Assembly: GCA_026014545.1 (NCBI GenBank)
Contig: JAOZIH010000006.1
Location: 1 to 64,000 of the forward strand
Source: Candidatus Bathyarchaeota archaeon
GTDB lineage: Archaea > Thermoproteota > Bathyarchaeia > Bathyarchaeales > Bathycorpusculaceae
Direction: 5' to 3'
Length of the DNA stretch: 64,000 bases
The notes beneath the pieces were generated by a model. The model searched no databases. It was not told the DNA's origin and was given only the letters and a program-made list of their open reading frames with translations. How positions within the stretch are numbered: position 1 is the first letter of the stretch; the number at the start of each line of letters is the position of its first letter. The position numbers were made by a program, and so were the translations under genes. Positions 1 through 9,723 of the stretch are shown here, in pieces.

Positions 1-351
1 GCGAGTGCGACGTTGCGTGAAGTTAATTTCAAGTCCACATGCGCCTCCATGTAAATTTTTTCAATGGCTTGTAATTTTTTACAGAACCTATAAAAAACTT
101 GTGGTTATCCAAGAATTATCGCGATTGTTCAGCGTTTTGAACGGGCAAAGCTGAAATGGTCAGATTCACCATGTGCGATTTTAAAAAGGTATGGGATATT
201 TTATGAATTTTCGTTTAGTTATAGTTCCTAACCACTTATTTTGCCATTAATGGCCATTTTTGCGCCATTTACGTTAGCGGCGCCGCAATTTCTCTGGTTT
301 AGCAAATTTTAAATATAAATTGAAGGCAATTATAGTTTTGAGGTTATTGCT
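1..351. other. intergenic, start of window
   Basis: I see no convincing gene here. There is a perfect 12-bp palindrome GCCATTAATGGC at 243-254. An A/T-rich stretch at 308-320 looks like a TATA box for the tiny gene that follows. Confidence 0.5.
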
Positions 352-402
352 GTGGCTAAAGCTGAAAAAGGGAAGAAGAAAAAGGCTGCAAAGAAGAAAT
401 AA
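352..402 (+). CDS. 16-residue lysine-rich micropeptide (candidate)
   Basis: A 16-codon frame starting with GTG encodes MAKAEKGKKKKAAKKK, which is 9/16 lysine. A TATA-like box (TTTAAATATAAA, from 308) lies about 30 nt before the expected transcription start near 340. GAGGT at 340-344 sits 7 nt before the start, and a T-rich run follows the stop at 426-440. Promoter, ribosome site, frame and terminator therefore all line up. The composition resembles the basic tails of histone-like or ribosomal proteins, so nucleic-acid binding is a reasonable guess. No family is recognised. It could instead be part of a small RNA. Confidence 0.45.
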   Translation: MAKAEKGKKKKAAKKK

Positions 403-425
403 AGCACTGCCGTCAACCATTCTCA

Positions 426-440
426 CTTTTCTTTTTTCTT
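426..440 (+). terminator. T-rich terminator after micropeptide
   Basis: A pyrimidine run with T4 and T6 tracts lies about 25 nt after the micropeptide stop codon. Archaeal intrinsic termination typically uses such T-runs without needing a hairpin. Confidence 0.4.
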
Positions 441-581
441 AGCAAAGGCACCCTGATATTAAAATCTCGTAATGCAAATTGATGCTCCTTAGGTATGAAA
501 AATTTTAATGAAAACAGGCTACGCTGAAAAACCTTTTATATTCTGCTGACCACACCTTTTATAACAAAATTGGTGATTGTT

Positions 582-1562
582 ATGGCTGTCCAACCAACAT
601 CAGAATATTTTGATTTGCTAAACCAAGCGGTTTCGCGGGAAATACAAGTTTCAATCCAGTACATTCTACAACATGCCAAGATGGAGAAGCTAATGCGAAA
701 AGTAATCCCCGAGAACATTCTCCTTGACAAGACCACGTATGAAGCCGTGGGCAAGTTTCTGAAGGAAATAGCCATCCAAGAAATGAAGCATGCCGCTGAT
801 ATAATGGAGCGAATCTACTATCTCGGCGGTTCAGCAACAACAAAATCGAATAAACCAGTAATAGGGAACAGCTTAAGCGAATTCGCAAAACTTGGTGCAA
901 AAGCGGAAGAAGAAGCGCTTGTGCTATATCGCAAGATCATCGAGGCAGCAAGAGCCATTGGCGACGTGGAAACTCGGGAAATGTTCGAAAAAATCTACTC
1001 ACAGGAAGAGCAACACCTGTTCAAGTTCCAAGAATACGTTAACATGAAAGACGAGCCAGAAGGCGCTGAGACGCAACCTTTATCGGAGTGGCGTAAAATT
1101 TTCACCGACGACTACTTTGTCTTGTTAAACAGGGCTGTTGCCGCTGAGATCTCTGCGATAATACAGTATACGAATCAGCATGAAAAAGCCAGCTTACTGG
1201 CATTGCGAGAAAAAATTTCTCCACTCGAGGTTGTTACTGAAAGCAACAAAGCCAAAGTCATAAGTGACCTACTGAAGAAAACCTTCATGGTGGAAATGGA
1301 ACATCTGGAGAAGATCAGCGAGAGGATTTATCTGCTTGAAGGCGAATGCACCGTTACGCCCGACCCACTACCCCAAGTCGGCGAGACTGCCGATGACTTC
1401 GTGAAGCTGGATCATGAAGCAGAAAACATTGCCATAGTGCTTTACAGACAGATAATCGCTGAAGCACTAAAACGCGGAGACACGACAACACGCCGCATGT
1501 TCGAGGACATAGTCCTACAAGAAGAAGAACACTACTGGTCATTCGACGACTTCCTAAGATAA
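582..1562 (+). CDS. tandem ferritin-like di-iron protein
   Basis: This 326-residue protein has two ferritin-like four-helix domains in one chain. Each half keeps a full set of di-iron ligands: half 1 has E in REIQVSIQY, EMKH, a later E in the EEEALVLYR helix, and EEQH; half 2 has E in AEISAIIQY, EMEH, E in EAENIAIVLYR, and EEEH. Bacterioferritins and Dps-like proteins normally have one such domain per chain, so this looks like a duplication and fusion. Likely roles are iron storage or peroxide detoxification in the cytoplasm. In-frame TTG and GTG codons lie upstream, but ATG at 582 is preferred: a TATA-like CTTTTATA near 533-540 would give a very short leader. The gene stands alone and a T-rich terminator follows. 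Confidence 0.85.
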   Translation: MAVQPTSEYFDLLNQAVSREIQVSIQYILQHAKMEKLMRKVIPENILLDKTTYEAVGKFLKEIAIQEMKHAADIMERIYYLGGSATTKSNKPVIGNSLSEFAKLGAKAEEEALVLYRKIIEAARAIGDVETREMFEKIYSQEEQHLFKFQEYVNMKDEPEGAETQPLSEWRKIFTDDYFVLLNRAVAAEISAIIQYTNQHEKASLLALREKISPLEVVTESNKAKVISDLLKKTFMVEMEHLEKISERIYLLEGECTVTPDPLPQVGETADDFVKLDHEAENIAIVLYRQIIAEALKRGDTTTRRMFEDIVLQEEEHYWSFDDFLR

Positions 1563-1574
1563 ATTTTAGCAACC

Positions 1575-1602
1575 ATTTTTCTTTTTATATTCTTCTTTTT
1601 CC
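1575..1602 (+). terminator. T-rich terminator after ferritin-like gene
   Basis: Repeated T5 tracts begin about 12 nt after the stop codon of the ferritin-like gene, in the same orientation. Confidence 0.45.
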
Positions 1603-1748
1603 CTCCTTTCAGAGAATGAGCAGTTTTATAAGCCAATTAAAGAAACTGTTGATTATAAAGAAAAAGCGCTTGTGCACTGTATCGCACCTATTGAGTTCGC
1701 CAAATAAACACAAAAACTAAATACTCGATTAATCGCAGTTATGCACTC

Positions 1749-2417
1749 ATGAGTAAAAAAAGATCTTACACGGGCTATTTGCTGGCTATAATAATAATTG
1801 CAATTCTCATTACAGCAGTTATAATCCTAACATATTTTGAAACAAAAAGCCAAGTTAGGGTTCCAGGAGTTTCCGTCGGTGATACATTTACCTATGATAT
1901 TATTGGATTTTGGAATGTGAGCGCTGTAAATTCGACGATCCCTCAGAGAATATTAGATATGAACCAAACAGCAGCGTTCCGTGTTACCATAACAAATGTA
2001 ACTGGTCCGATGGTTACGACGCGCGAGACATGGATTTTTAAAAATGGAACGGAATATAACTCGACAAGCATGATAAACGTTGAGACAGGCTATAATACGG
2101 GCGGCTTTTGGCCAATTGTCGCTGCTAACTTGGGGAAGAATGACTTACTGCATCCTGCTGGGCAGAACAAAATTGCTGTTAACGAAACGGTAATTAGGCA
2201 ATATGCAAGTGGCCCCCGCGAAACGAATTATTTTAAATTGCAATATACCGGTCGCGACGAAGATTATGGTTATTACACAGCAGAGGTTGATTACTACTTT
2301 GACAAAGCCACAGGTATGCTTGTCGAATTATATGACGCAAGCAATTTTATCAGCATGGGCACTCAAGGCGCAATTTGGTGGAAACTTAAAGAATCAAGTG
2401 TTTGGAAAGTCTCATAA
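1749..2417 (+). CDS. membrane-anchored extracellular protein, unknown function
   Basis: A 222-residue protein with a short basic N-terminus (MSKKRS), one hydrophobic segment at about residues 10-29, and a polar remainder rich in Thr, Asn and aromatic residues. Several N-x-S/T sequons fit an N-glycosylated outer domain. The layout is that of a signal-anchored surface protein with a beta-rich exterior. I do not recognise a named domain. It is followed, tail to tail, by an ABC-2 export system on the opposite strand. Confidence 0.7.
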   Translation: MSKKRSYTGYLLAIIIIAILITAVIILTYFETKSQVRVPGVSVGDTFTYDIIGFWNVSAVNSTIPQRILDMNQTAAFRVTITNVTGPMVTTRETWIFKNGTEYNSTSMINVETGYNTGGFWPIVAANLGKNDLLHPAGQNKIAVNETVIRQYASGPRETNYFKLQYTGRDEDYGYYTAEVDYYFDKATGMLVELYDASNFISMGTQGAIWWKLKESSVWKVS

Positions 2418-2458
2418 GCAGTCAATTACATTTACTATTTGCTTACAAAAAGCGGCGG

Positions 2459-4150
2459 CTAAATTTCCGCTTTTGCCAAAAATTCTCTTGCGTTTCTGAT
2501 GGCGATTTTATAGAAAATTACCGTGAAAATAATCGCGATAATTGCGCTTACCACAAGTGACAAAAGAGGATTTAAAAATGCTTCCAACGTCAGGCTGGAC
2601 ACGATATCTGGCAGCATAGCTGATAGCGCAAATGGGAAAAACGGCGCCAATATTGCTACTCCTGCTACAAGGCATATTCCAAGGTTAATTAGGCTCCATG
2701 ATAACCGTATCATTCTGGGTCGAGGTATCTCGGTAAAGTCGGCGCCTTTTATGCCATTTGACAGCGAAATTGCGCCTAGCGCGAAGATTAGGAAAAGTGC
2801 TTCAATGTAGGCTACAACTGTGGCGCGCAATGATGGATGATATACTATGAAGGCAAAAGCTCCGGTAATCGCCAAGACTATAACAGAAAAGAAAATTATG
2901 AAGAAATACTTGCTTTTAACCAAAGTATTGGCGGAAACTGGGGAAGCGTAAATTCGCCAAACAACTTGACCTTCTTCACCTATCATAAAACTGCCCAGAC
3001 TTATGGCTGTAACAGTAGATGGCAAAAGAAAAGTCGAAGCAGCTAGATACACGAAAACCTGCGCTGGTGCGGTATCCATCGGAGAACTCAAAGTCTGCAT
3101 AACTTGAACTAGGATGAGAACTATTGGAATTATGAATACTGACATAAGTTCCCGTCGGCGCGTGAATGCCCGCAAGTCTTTTCGAATTAAGGATGCTTCA
3201 GCGGTGGTAAAACCAAGTTTGCCTAAGAAGCCAGTTTTTGGGGCATAGGTGCCGCGTGTGATCGTTATGGCTGGTGGCTCATAAAGACCAAATCGATTGT
3301 TTAGCAAGGTCGCGAGGAAAAACAAGCTAAAGATGAAAATAACAGAGAGTGCTAGAAAAATGAGGCCTTGCAGTAAAAGCCCGCTTATGAAAGAGTAAAG
3401 GGTCATACCCAGCCACACGAAAGGTATAAACCAGGCTACTGTCTGCGCGGTTGCAATTGTTTGGATGAAGGTTATGGCTCCGCCAGAAGTCACGTAGAAA
3501 TAGATTATGTAGAATACTAAGAAGAACAGTAGCGAGCCGAAGAATCTAACCCACACTGCTGCTCTTCCCGAGGACTTGTAGACGGCGCCAATGAATCTAA
3601 CCTGCAGAATTCTCAAAATCTCTGTGACCGCACTTGCCATAAATGCAGCAGCTAATACCGCAAGTGAAGTCATCAAGGCATAAGCAACTTGGCCGATAAA
3701 CGCTGAGAAAATTAGGATGGCGGACGTGATAAATATCACGGAGGCAAATGGGAAGCCCATCAAACTGGCTAAAATGGAGGCTAAAGTGTATTCTTGCCAA
3801 GTTACAGGCAGCCAATAAGGTGCTTGTGCGGAGGCTTTTACGCCGCTGCGTTGAATCTGCTGCATCGTGGTAAATACCAAACTGTAAACTAGAACGAGTG
3901 TTGGCAACGACAGAAAAATGCTCAACGTACCCTCTTGAAAAAGTGGCGAAAGGTCTGGCTCAGCAGCTAAAGCATTGTTATACACAAAGCCGGCCAGCAA
4001 GCCAGCGACTATGCCGAAGCCTAAGCCAACCCAGTAAGGCCAGTAAGCAAGAAATCCGCTTTCGCGGTACCGTGTAAGCTTTACTCCTCTAAGAAGCCTG
4101 CCTGATTTTCTTTCAACCTGCATAAGGATGAGAACGCTTTTCCAATTCAT
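2459..4150 (-). CDS. ABC-2 type transporter, large permease
   Basis: A 563-residue polytopic membrane protein with roughly a dozen hydrophobic segments. The middle part (EASLIRKDLRAFTRRRE followed by a hydrophobic span) is typical of ABC-2 permeases, where a membrane-parallel amphipathic stretch precedes a helix. At this length it probably carries two fused permease halves. Its ATG overlaps the stop of the ATPase gene as ATGA, so the two are translationally coupled and form one exporter. The substrate cannot be told from the sequence. The encoded chain ends in a short charged tail in the cytoplasm. Confidence 0.8.
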   Translation of the reverse strand: MNWKSVLILMQVERKSGRLLRGVKLTRYRESGFLAYWPYWVGLGFGIVAGLLAGFVYNNALAAEPDLSPLFQEGTLSIFLSLPTLVLVYSLVFTTMQQIQRSGVKASAQAPYWLPVTWQEYTLASILASLMGFPFASVIFITSAILIFSAFIGQVAYALMTSLAVLAAAFMASAVTEILRILQVRFIGAVYKSSGRAAVWVRFFGSLLFFLVFYIIYFYVTSGGAITFIQTIATAQTVAWFIPFVWLGMTLYSFISGLLLQGLIFLALSVIFIFSLFFLATLLNNRFGLYEPPAITITRGTYAPKTGFLGKLGFTTAEASLIRKDLRAFTRRRELMSVFIIPIVLILVQVMQTLSSPMDTAPAQVFVYLAASTFLLPSTVTAISLGSFMIGEEGQVVWRIYASPVSANTLVKSKYFFIIFFSVIVLAITGAFAFIVYHPSLRATVVAYIEALFLIFALGAISLSNGIKGADFTEIPRPRMIRLSWSLINLGICLVAGVAILAPFFPFALSAMLPDIVSSLTLEAFLNPLLSLVVSAIIAIIFTVIFYKIAIRNAREFLAKAEI

Positions 4151-4929
4151 TTCAGGAGTTCCTCAACCACGGCTTTCAGGTCATCAGTGCCAGTTAACTT
4201 CAAGAAAATATCCTCTAGACCAGAATCGGGCAATTTAGCCATCTGCCTCAACTCGCTCATGTTACCTAAAGCCAAAAGTTTTCCTTGGTACATGATGCCT
4301 ATGCGGTCGCATATCGCCTGCGCTATCTCCAACACGTGCGTGGACATTATGGCGGTTACGCCCTGCATTTTCAATTTATGAAGAACCTCTTTGACGATCC
4401 GCGCTGAACGGGGATCCAAAGCGTTTAACGGCTCATCTAAAATCAGAAGCCTTGGCTTGTGCAGGAAAGCAGAAATTAGGGCGATTTTCTGCTTCATGCC
4501 TTCTGAGTAACTGCTGATCATATCGCCTTCTCGCCCTTCAAGCTGCAGCGCTTTCAGGTATTCAGTGATTCGGCTCTTCTTTTCCTCCGTTGACATGCCG
4601 TATATGTCGCCTATAAAGTCCAGATATTCAATGCCCGTCAAGAACTCGTATAATCGCGGAGACTCGGGAACATAGCCCACTTGCTGCTTCACAGCCACTG
4701 GGTCCTTCTGAACATCTTTTCCCAAAACTATGATTGAGCCTTCGTCAGGTTTAACTAAACCCAGAAGCATCTTCAGAGTAGTTGACTTACCCGAACCGTT
4801 GGGGCCTAGCAACCCGAAAATTTCTCCCATATTTATGCTCAAGTTAAGTTGATTTACCGCCAAAAGCTTGTGGTAACGTTTCACCACACCCTTCAGTTCA
4901 ACAGCTAAGGCGCCGCTCGTGGTTAACAA
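4147..4929 (-). CDS. ABC transporter ATP-binding protein
   Basis: A 260-residue ABC ATPase of the ABC-2/CcmA class. Visible motifs are Walker A GPNGSGKST, a signature in the degenerate form YSEGM, Walker B LLILDEP with a D-loop NALDP, and the switch histidine in STHVLE. It powers the downstream permease, with which it overlaps by 4 nt. The signature has SEG where SGG is usual, a substitution common in this exporter class. The start is a TTG with GAGGT almost touching it, so the exact N-terminus is uncertain. The gene is divergent from a second exporter operon on the other strand. Confidence 0.88.
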   Translation of the reverse strand: MLTTSGALAVELKGVVKRYHKLLAVNQLNLSINMGEIFGLLGPNGSGKSTTLKMLLGLVKPDEGSIIVLGKDVQKDPVAVKQQVGYVPESPRLYEFLTGIEYLDFIGDIYGMSTEEKKSRITEYLKALQLEGREGDMISSYSEGMKQKIALISAFLHKPRLLILDEPLNALDPRSARIVKEVLHKLKMQGVTAIMSTHVLEIAQAICDRIGIMYQGKLLALGNMSELRQMAKLPDSGLEDIFLKLTGTDDLKAVVEELLK

Positions 4930-5084
4930 CCTCGTGGTGCAATAAGACTGGAGAACAATATTTAAGCCTAACGTGAATCACTCAATGCGCTTAAAATTTA
5001 AATAGTAACATGCATAGTTTCCTAACAAATTCCCAAATAAACATAAATCATAGACAGCAAATTTTACCTAGCTGAGAAAAATCG

Positions 5085-6074
5085 ATGAATAAAGTTATTG
5101 AAACCTTCAAATTAACCAGAATGTTTAACGAGCTTACGGCAGTAGACCACTTAGACATCAGCGTTGAAGCTGGAGAAATTTTCGGTTTACTTGGACCGAA
5201 CGGTGCAGGAAAAACCACCACTATTTCAATGCTTTGCACTATTCTGAAGCCAACTTCTGGCACCGCGAAAGTTAACGGTTTCGACATCGTCAAAGAATCC
5301 AGGCAAGTGCGCAAATCAATCGGCATAGTTTTTCAAGATCCCAGCATTGACGATAGAATGACTGGGCGCGAAAACCTCTTTATGCATGCCAACCTATATG
5401 GTGTCCCACTAAGCGAGCAGAAAAGCCGCATCGACAACGTTTTGAAACTCGTGGAGTTGGAGGACAGAGCAGATGACCTTATGCGCACTTATTCTGGCGG
5501 AATGAGGCGGCGACTGGAGCTTGCGCGAGGGCTTATTCATTATCCGAAAGTGCTTTTTCTGGATGAACCAACATTAGGGCTTGACCCTCAGACAAGAGAC
5601 CACGTTTGGAAGTATATTCGCGAGTTGAAAGAAAATCATGATATAACAATTGTTTTGACCACGCACTATATGGATGAAGCTGACAAACTGTGCGACCGCA
5701 TAGCCATAATGGATTACGGCAAAATAATTGCCTTGGACACGCCTGCTAAACTAAAGGAAACCCTAGAGGGCGATGTAGTGATCATAAAGGCGAACAATCT
5801 TGAGACGCTTTCCGCGCTGATTACCGAGAAATTAGGGTTGCAGAATGCACGCATAATTAACGGAACTGTGGAAGTCACCATGAAAAATGGCAAAAGCATG
5901 CTGCCGAGAATAGTTGAAGTTGCAACGCAGAATAACATTTTCGTTGAATCCATTGCCTTGCGTGAGCCAAACCTTGAAGACGTTTTCTTATATTACACTG
6001 GGAGGACCATACGTGCGGACAGTAGCCGAGAGCGCCATGGCTTTTTGGCTATTGCAAGGAGAAGGATAAAATGA
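5085..6074 (+). CDS. DrrA-like ABC transporter ATP-binding protein
   Basis: A 329-residue ABC ATPase of the daunorubicin-resistance (DrrA) type. Motifs are Walker A GPNGAGKTT, signature YSGGM, Walker B VLFLDEP with D-loop GLDP, and switch His in TTHYMDEA. The roughly 100-residue C-terminal extension ending in EPNLEDVFLYYTG is characteristic of DrrA. It couples ATP hydrolysis to export by the adjacent permease, whose ATG overlaps its stop codon. Family members export drugs, lipids or polysaccharides, and the substrate here is unknown. Confidence 0.9.
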   Translation: MNKVIETFKLTRMFNELTAVDHLDISVEAGEIFGLLGPNGAGKTTTISMLCTILKPTSGTAKVNGFDIVKESRQVRKSIGIVFQDPSIDDRMTGRENLFMHANLYGVPLSEQKSRIDNVLKLVELEDRADDLMRTYSGGMRRRLELARGLIHYPKVLFLDEPTLGLDPQTRDHVWKYIRELKENHDITIVLTTHYMDEADKLCDRIAIMDYGKIIALDTPAKLKETLEGDVVIIKANNLETLSALITEKLGLQNARIINGTVEVTMKNGKSMLPRIVEVATQNNIFVESIALREPNLEDVFLYYTGRTIRADSSRERHGFLAIARRRIK

Positions 6075-6832
6075 CTGAACTTCGGGGATTCTATACTCTT
6101 TGGCTTCGCGAAGTCAAAAGGTACTTCCGCGACAAAGTGCGAATAGTCAGCAGTTTCTTCCAACCGTTTTTATGGCTAGTCATATTTGGTACTGGCTTCC
6201 GATTTTCTGGGCAAATAGGCGAACTCAACTATCAAGAGTATCTGTTTCCAGGTATAATCGGGCAAGCGTTGCTGTTCACGTCAATGTTTATGGGTATATC
6301 CGTCATCTGGGACAAAGAATTCGGGTTTATGAAGGAAATCTTGGTGGCGCCAATTTCACGTGTCACCATATTTTTGGGCAAAATGATTGGAGACAGCACC
6401 GACGCAGCGCTTCAGGGAACAATCATATTCCTTGTTGCCGCGCTAATAGGCATAAAAGTAGATCCCTTAACGTATTTCGCAGCGTTGCCCGTGATGCTGC
6501 TCATAACCTTCGGCTTAGTTAGCATAGGATTAACGATAGCCAGCTTCATGAGAAGCTTGGAGAGTTTCGGAGTAATCCAGAGTTTCATAAACTTGCCCTT
6601 ATTCTTCCTGAGCGGCGCACTTTTTCCGCTTACTAACCCGGGCATCCCAGAATGGCTGCAGACTGCTTCAAAAGCGAACCCTCTAACTTACGGGGTTGAC
6701 GCTTTAAGGACCATAATTCTAGGCGAAGCGTGGCAACCACTTCAAGCTTTACATGTAAACCTTGCGGTCTTGGGTGCCTTTGACGTAATCATGATAATTA
6801 TTGGGACATGGGCGTTTACCCGAATGAAATGA
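6071..6832 (+). CDS. DrrB-like ABC-2 permease
   Basis: A 253-residue membrane protein with six predicted helices. It has the ABC-2 pattern of an N-terminal amphipathic segment (LWLREVKRYFRDKVRI), then FFQPFLWLVIFGTGF, and the late motif NLPLFFLSGALFPL seen in DrrB/NodJ-type permeases. It starts inside the stop codon of the ATPase gene (ATGA), so the pair forms one two-gene export operon. Its end is followed by about 200 nt with no gene before the convergent PQQ-propeller gene. Confidence 0.9.
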   Translation: MTELRGFYTLWLREVKRYFRDKVRIVSSFFQPFLWLVIFGTGFRFSGQIGELNYQEYLFPGIIGQALLFTSMFMGISVIWDKEFGFMKEILVAPISRVTIFLGKMIGDSTDAALQGTIIFLVAALIGIKVDPLTYFAALPVMLLITFGLVSIGLTIASFMRSLESFGVIQSFINLPLFFLSGALFPLTNPGIPEWLQTASKANPLTYGVDALRTIILGEAWQPLQALHVNLAVLGAFDVIMIIIGTWAFTRMK

Positions 6833-7031
6833 GCAGATTGACTCTTGCAGAGGATTATCTGCTGTTCTATTATGCGCCACATGGCAACAAATCCGCACAT
6901 TTCAGCTAAAAACAATTAAGCACAAAAGACAGAACCCAGTACCCTTTCATGCACTTAGTTACGTTTAGTTTAGGTTTGTTACAGAAAATAAAAAAGAGGG
7001 AAATGATGGTTGTTGCATCTTTTTGTTTTGG

Positions 7032-9563
7032 CTACTTCTTCTTGAGTAATAGGATTAGCAGGATCAGCACTATGACCACTATTGCGATCATGGCGATTGA
7101 CATTGGCAGGAAGTAAAGGTCAGCCATCGATGCAGGCGTAGGCGTAGGCTCAGGCGAAGCAGGCGGAGCATCCTCCACGTATATGGATGTTACAGCGTGA
7201 GATGGCCAGTATGATTCGCTTCCAGAGAAAGTCGCGATAATCGTGTATTCGCCTGGAACTGGCGGAGTGAAAACGCATCTGAACAAGCCATCCGCGTCGC
7301 TTGTGGCTTTGCCCACATCGTAGCAGTTGTTGTTGGGATCAAGCACTGTGACTGTGACTTCAACGCCTTTAACGTTCGTGGGCTTAGGCTGCTGCATGTA
7401 CACGTATTCCATCCAAGCGCTCATGCTTTCATCGCTGACGGCGGGAACACCGTGTGGAAAGCGGGCTACTCTATCGGAGTGCTTCGTGCCTGGAGACTCG
7501 TCAGTCACCATACCCTCCACAAGCACTTTGCTGCCGTGCACTGAAATCTTTGGAGATGCCGTCACGGTGATTTTGCTTGGGCCTTTACCGAAGCAGTAGA
7601 TTTGTGCGTCATAGCTGTTGTATGATAGCAAGAAACCGTCTGCAATGGCACCTGTATTTCTAGCGTAAAAACCGAGTACACTCCAGACAAGTTCGCCAGT
7701 AGTGCAGTTTATGGCAAGTCGCCGTGCGTTGGGGAACAGAGGTGGATCATACATGCGTCCTTCAGAAAGGAACAGTTTTCCGTCGGCGATGCTTTGTGAC
7801 CCATAGTGCCAAATTGGGTATACACCATATGGATTTTCATATCCTGCGCTTCCACGGTGGAAAGTCCACGCGACCTTGCCTGTTTGAAGGTCAATCGCAT
7901 TTACGTAGCCGCCGAAATCCCAGATGTACACTTTGCCATACGCTATAGCCGCGCCGCGTGCAAGAGTACTCAAAGAATTGCCTTCAAGTTGGACGGGCCC
8001 CCAAAGTTGTTGCCCGTTAGTCAACGAGTAGCCGTATGCTTGGTTCATATCTTTATCATGTCTAACGTAGTAGCCTTCACCCGCAGCTACAATGTTAATC
8101 TCGTTGAATCTTACCAATGTTCGGTTTATTGGTCCCCATAAAAGCTGTCCCGTCTTTGTATCATAGGCGATATCTATAGCATAACTTTCTCCGAACTCAA
8201 CAGCGAACGTAGGAATAACAGCGGCATATGAAGTCAAGAGTATCGCTTCGTTGGTTTTTGCGGCAATACTAAACGCAGGACTTATTGTAGCTCCACCAAG
8301 CTGGGTAGGAAGCGGGACTCGCCACTGTATGCCACGTGAAAAGTTGATGTTACCAGAGGGGCGAATGGTAGCTGCGGTAGGGCTACTCATCAAGCATAGT
8401 GTTGAATTCCACATTGTAAGGTTACCGCTCTCAACCCAGTGGATTAGCACAGTTCCCTGTGGACCATCCGGCGAGATATCAACTAAACCAGCTGGCGAAG
8501 CACCAAAAAGACCCACCAGCGAACTGGGCAGATTTGTAACGTTCGCTACGAATGTTCCAGTCATTGGATCATATAGTTTATACAGGTATGTGCTTCCTTC
8601 TCGGGCCATTGCCCATAGCCATGCTTGAGTTCCATATTCCTGTATTGTGTGGAATTTCAGCACTGCACCAAAAGCTAACGTGTCAGTAACGTTACTTGTC
8701 CATAGTGTTTGTCCTGTGCGAACGTCCACGGCAATTCGGCCAGGTCTAACAGCGGGAATGTTGGGGTAATGGTCATAGTAGAGTATGCCGTTAAGGATCA
8801 CAGGCTCAAATTGCTGGTAAAGTATGGAGGTAGATGTGTACTGGCTTTCTTGATCAGCGTTGATTGGCGCACCAACTTGGCCTCCGAAAGATATTGGCTT
8901 GGTCCACATTATGTGAGCACTATTTGGCGCCGGGCTATAAGCGTTGAAGTTGTTTCCAGAAGCATCATACCCACCAGTATTCATGAAGGCTGGTCTTCCT
9001 AGACCCCACCAGTTTCCTCCAAGCTGTGCCCATGCGTAGTTAGTCGCATAAATCGGGCGAGACCAATACTCCGTTGGAAGCGGTGGACTAGAATAGCCTG
9101 GCACTGGTGCTTCTTGCACAGTGAAAGTAACTTCGGCGCTTGTAGCAGATTTCAGATATATGTTTGTGGATCCCGGTAATAGTTCTCCAGGGTAATTTGC
9201 TTGCACAGTGTAGTTTCCAACTTTGCTGGGCACAATACTTATGCCGCCCACACCGCCTGTCGTATCAGTGGTGTATGGTCCAAGAGTTTGTCTATTTCCG
9301 TCGGGATCAGTGACAACAAGTGTCAGATTGTGATACACTCCGCCGCCCCATGCCACGCCGTATGATGGTGGTAAAGGTTTAGTGAAGAATAGACTGATGT
9401 ATGCAGTTTGGCCTACACCGACAGGGTTAGGTGAAACCCAGACGTGCAGGTATGTGGTCACATACAGTGGTTCTTGAGCATTCGTTTGAGAGGCATTTAG
9501 AACCATGGCTGTTGCAAAAGCTATCAGAAGAATCATGGCAAAAGCAATTTTTTTATTTAGCAA
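7032..9563 (-). CDS. secreted, membrane-anchored PQQ-type beta-propeller protein
   Basis: An 843-residue surface protein. Residues 1-29 form a signal peptide. An Ig-like domain follows (about 35-150), then a PQQ/quinoprotein-like propeller (about 190-650) with repeated VRTGQTLW, TKTGQLLWGP, LTNGQQLWGP and LQTGKVAWTF blades. A second Ig/carboxypeptidase-regulatory-like domain (about 655-790) precedes a Pro/Thr linker, one membrane helix and the tail LLLKKK. The propeller repeats support binding or scaffolding; whether a PQQ cofactor is bound cannot be told. It is likely an abundant cell-surface protein. The gene is monocistronic. Confidence 0.85.
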   Translation of the reverse strand: MLNKKIAFAMILLIAFATAMVLNASQTNAQEPLYVTTYLHVWVSPNPVGVGQTAYISLFFTKPLPPSYGVAWGGGVYHNLTLVVTDPDGNRQTLGPYTTDTTGGVGGISIVPSKVGNYTVQANYPGELLPGSTNIYLKSATSAEVTFTVQEAPVPGYSSPPLPTEYWSRPIYATNYAWAQLGGNWWGLGRPAFMNTGGYDASGNNFNAYSPAPNSAHIMWTKPISFGGQVGAPINADQESQYTSTSILYQQFEPVILNGILYYDHYPNIPAVRPGRIAVDVRTGQTLWTSNVTDTLAFGAVLKFHTIQEYGTQAWLWAMAREGSTYLYKLYDPMTGTFVANVTNLPSSLVGLFGASPAGLVDISPDGPQGTVLIHWVESGNLTMWNSTLCLMSSPTAATIRPSGNINFSRGIQWRVPLPTQLGGATISPAFSIAAKTNEAILLTSYAAVIPTFAVEFGESYAIDIAYDTKTGQLLWGPINRTLVRFNEINIVAAGEGYYVRHDKDMNQAYGYSLTNGQQLWGPVQLEGNSLSTLARGAAIAYGKVYIWDFGGYVNAIDLQTGKVAWTFHRGSAGYENPYGVYPIWHYGSQSIADGKLFLSEGRMYDPPLFPNARRLAINCTTGELVWSVLGFYARNTGAIADGFLLSYNSYDAQIYCFGKGPSKITVTASPKISVHGSKVLVEGMVTDESPGTKHSDRVARFPHGVPAVSDESMSAWMEYVYMQQPKPTNVKGVEVTVTVLDPNNNCYDVGKATSDADGLFRCVFTPPVPGEYTIIATFSGSESYWPSHAVTSIYVEDAPPASPEPTPTPASMADLYFLPMSIAMIAIVVIVLILLILLLKKK

Positions 9564-9723
9564 TCTCTCTTCTCCTTTTTGTTTTTCGAGCGATTTTATC
9601 TGTTTTTCGAAAATTTATAAATATTACTAAAAAGTAAGTCGGGGAGGAACTATTATTTGGTATTCCACTGTTATGCATAATTTGCAGTTTGATAACTTGA
9701 AAAGAAAAAAGAAGAGAATAATA

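Noticed and set aside
7327-9002. several plus-strand frames inside the PQQ-propeller gene
   Set aside because: They are shadows of the long minus-strand gene, which has clear repeats, signal peptide and anchor.
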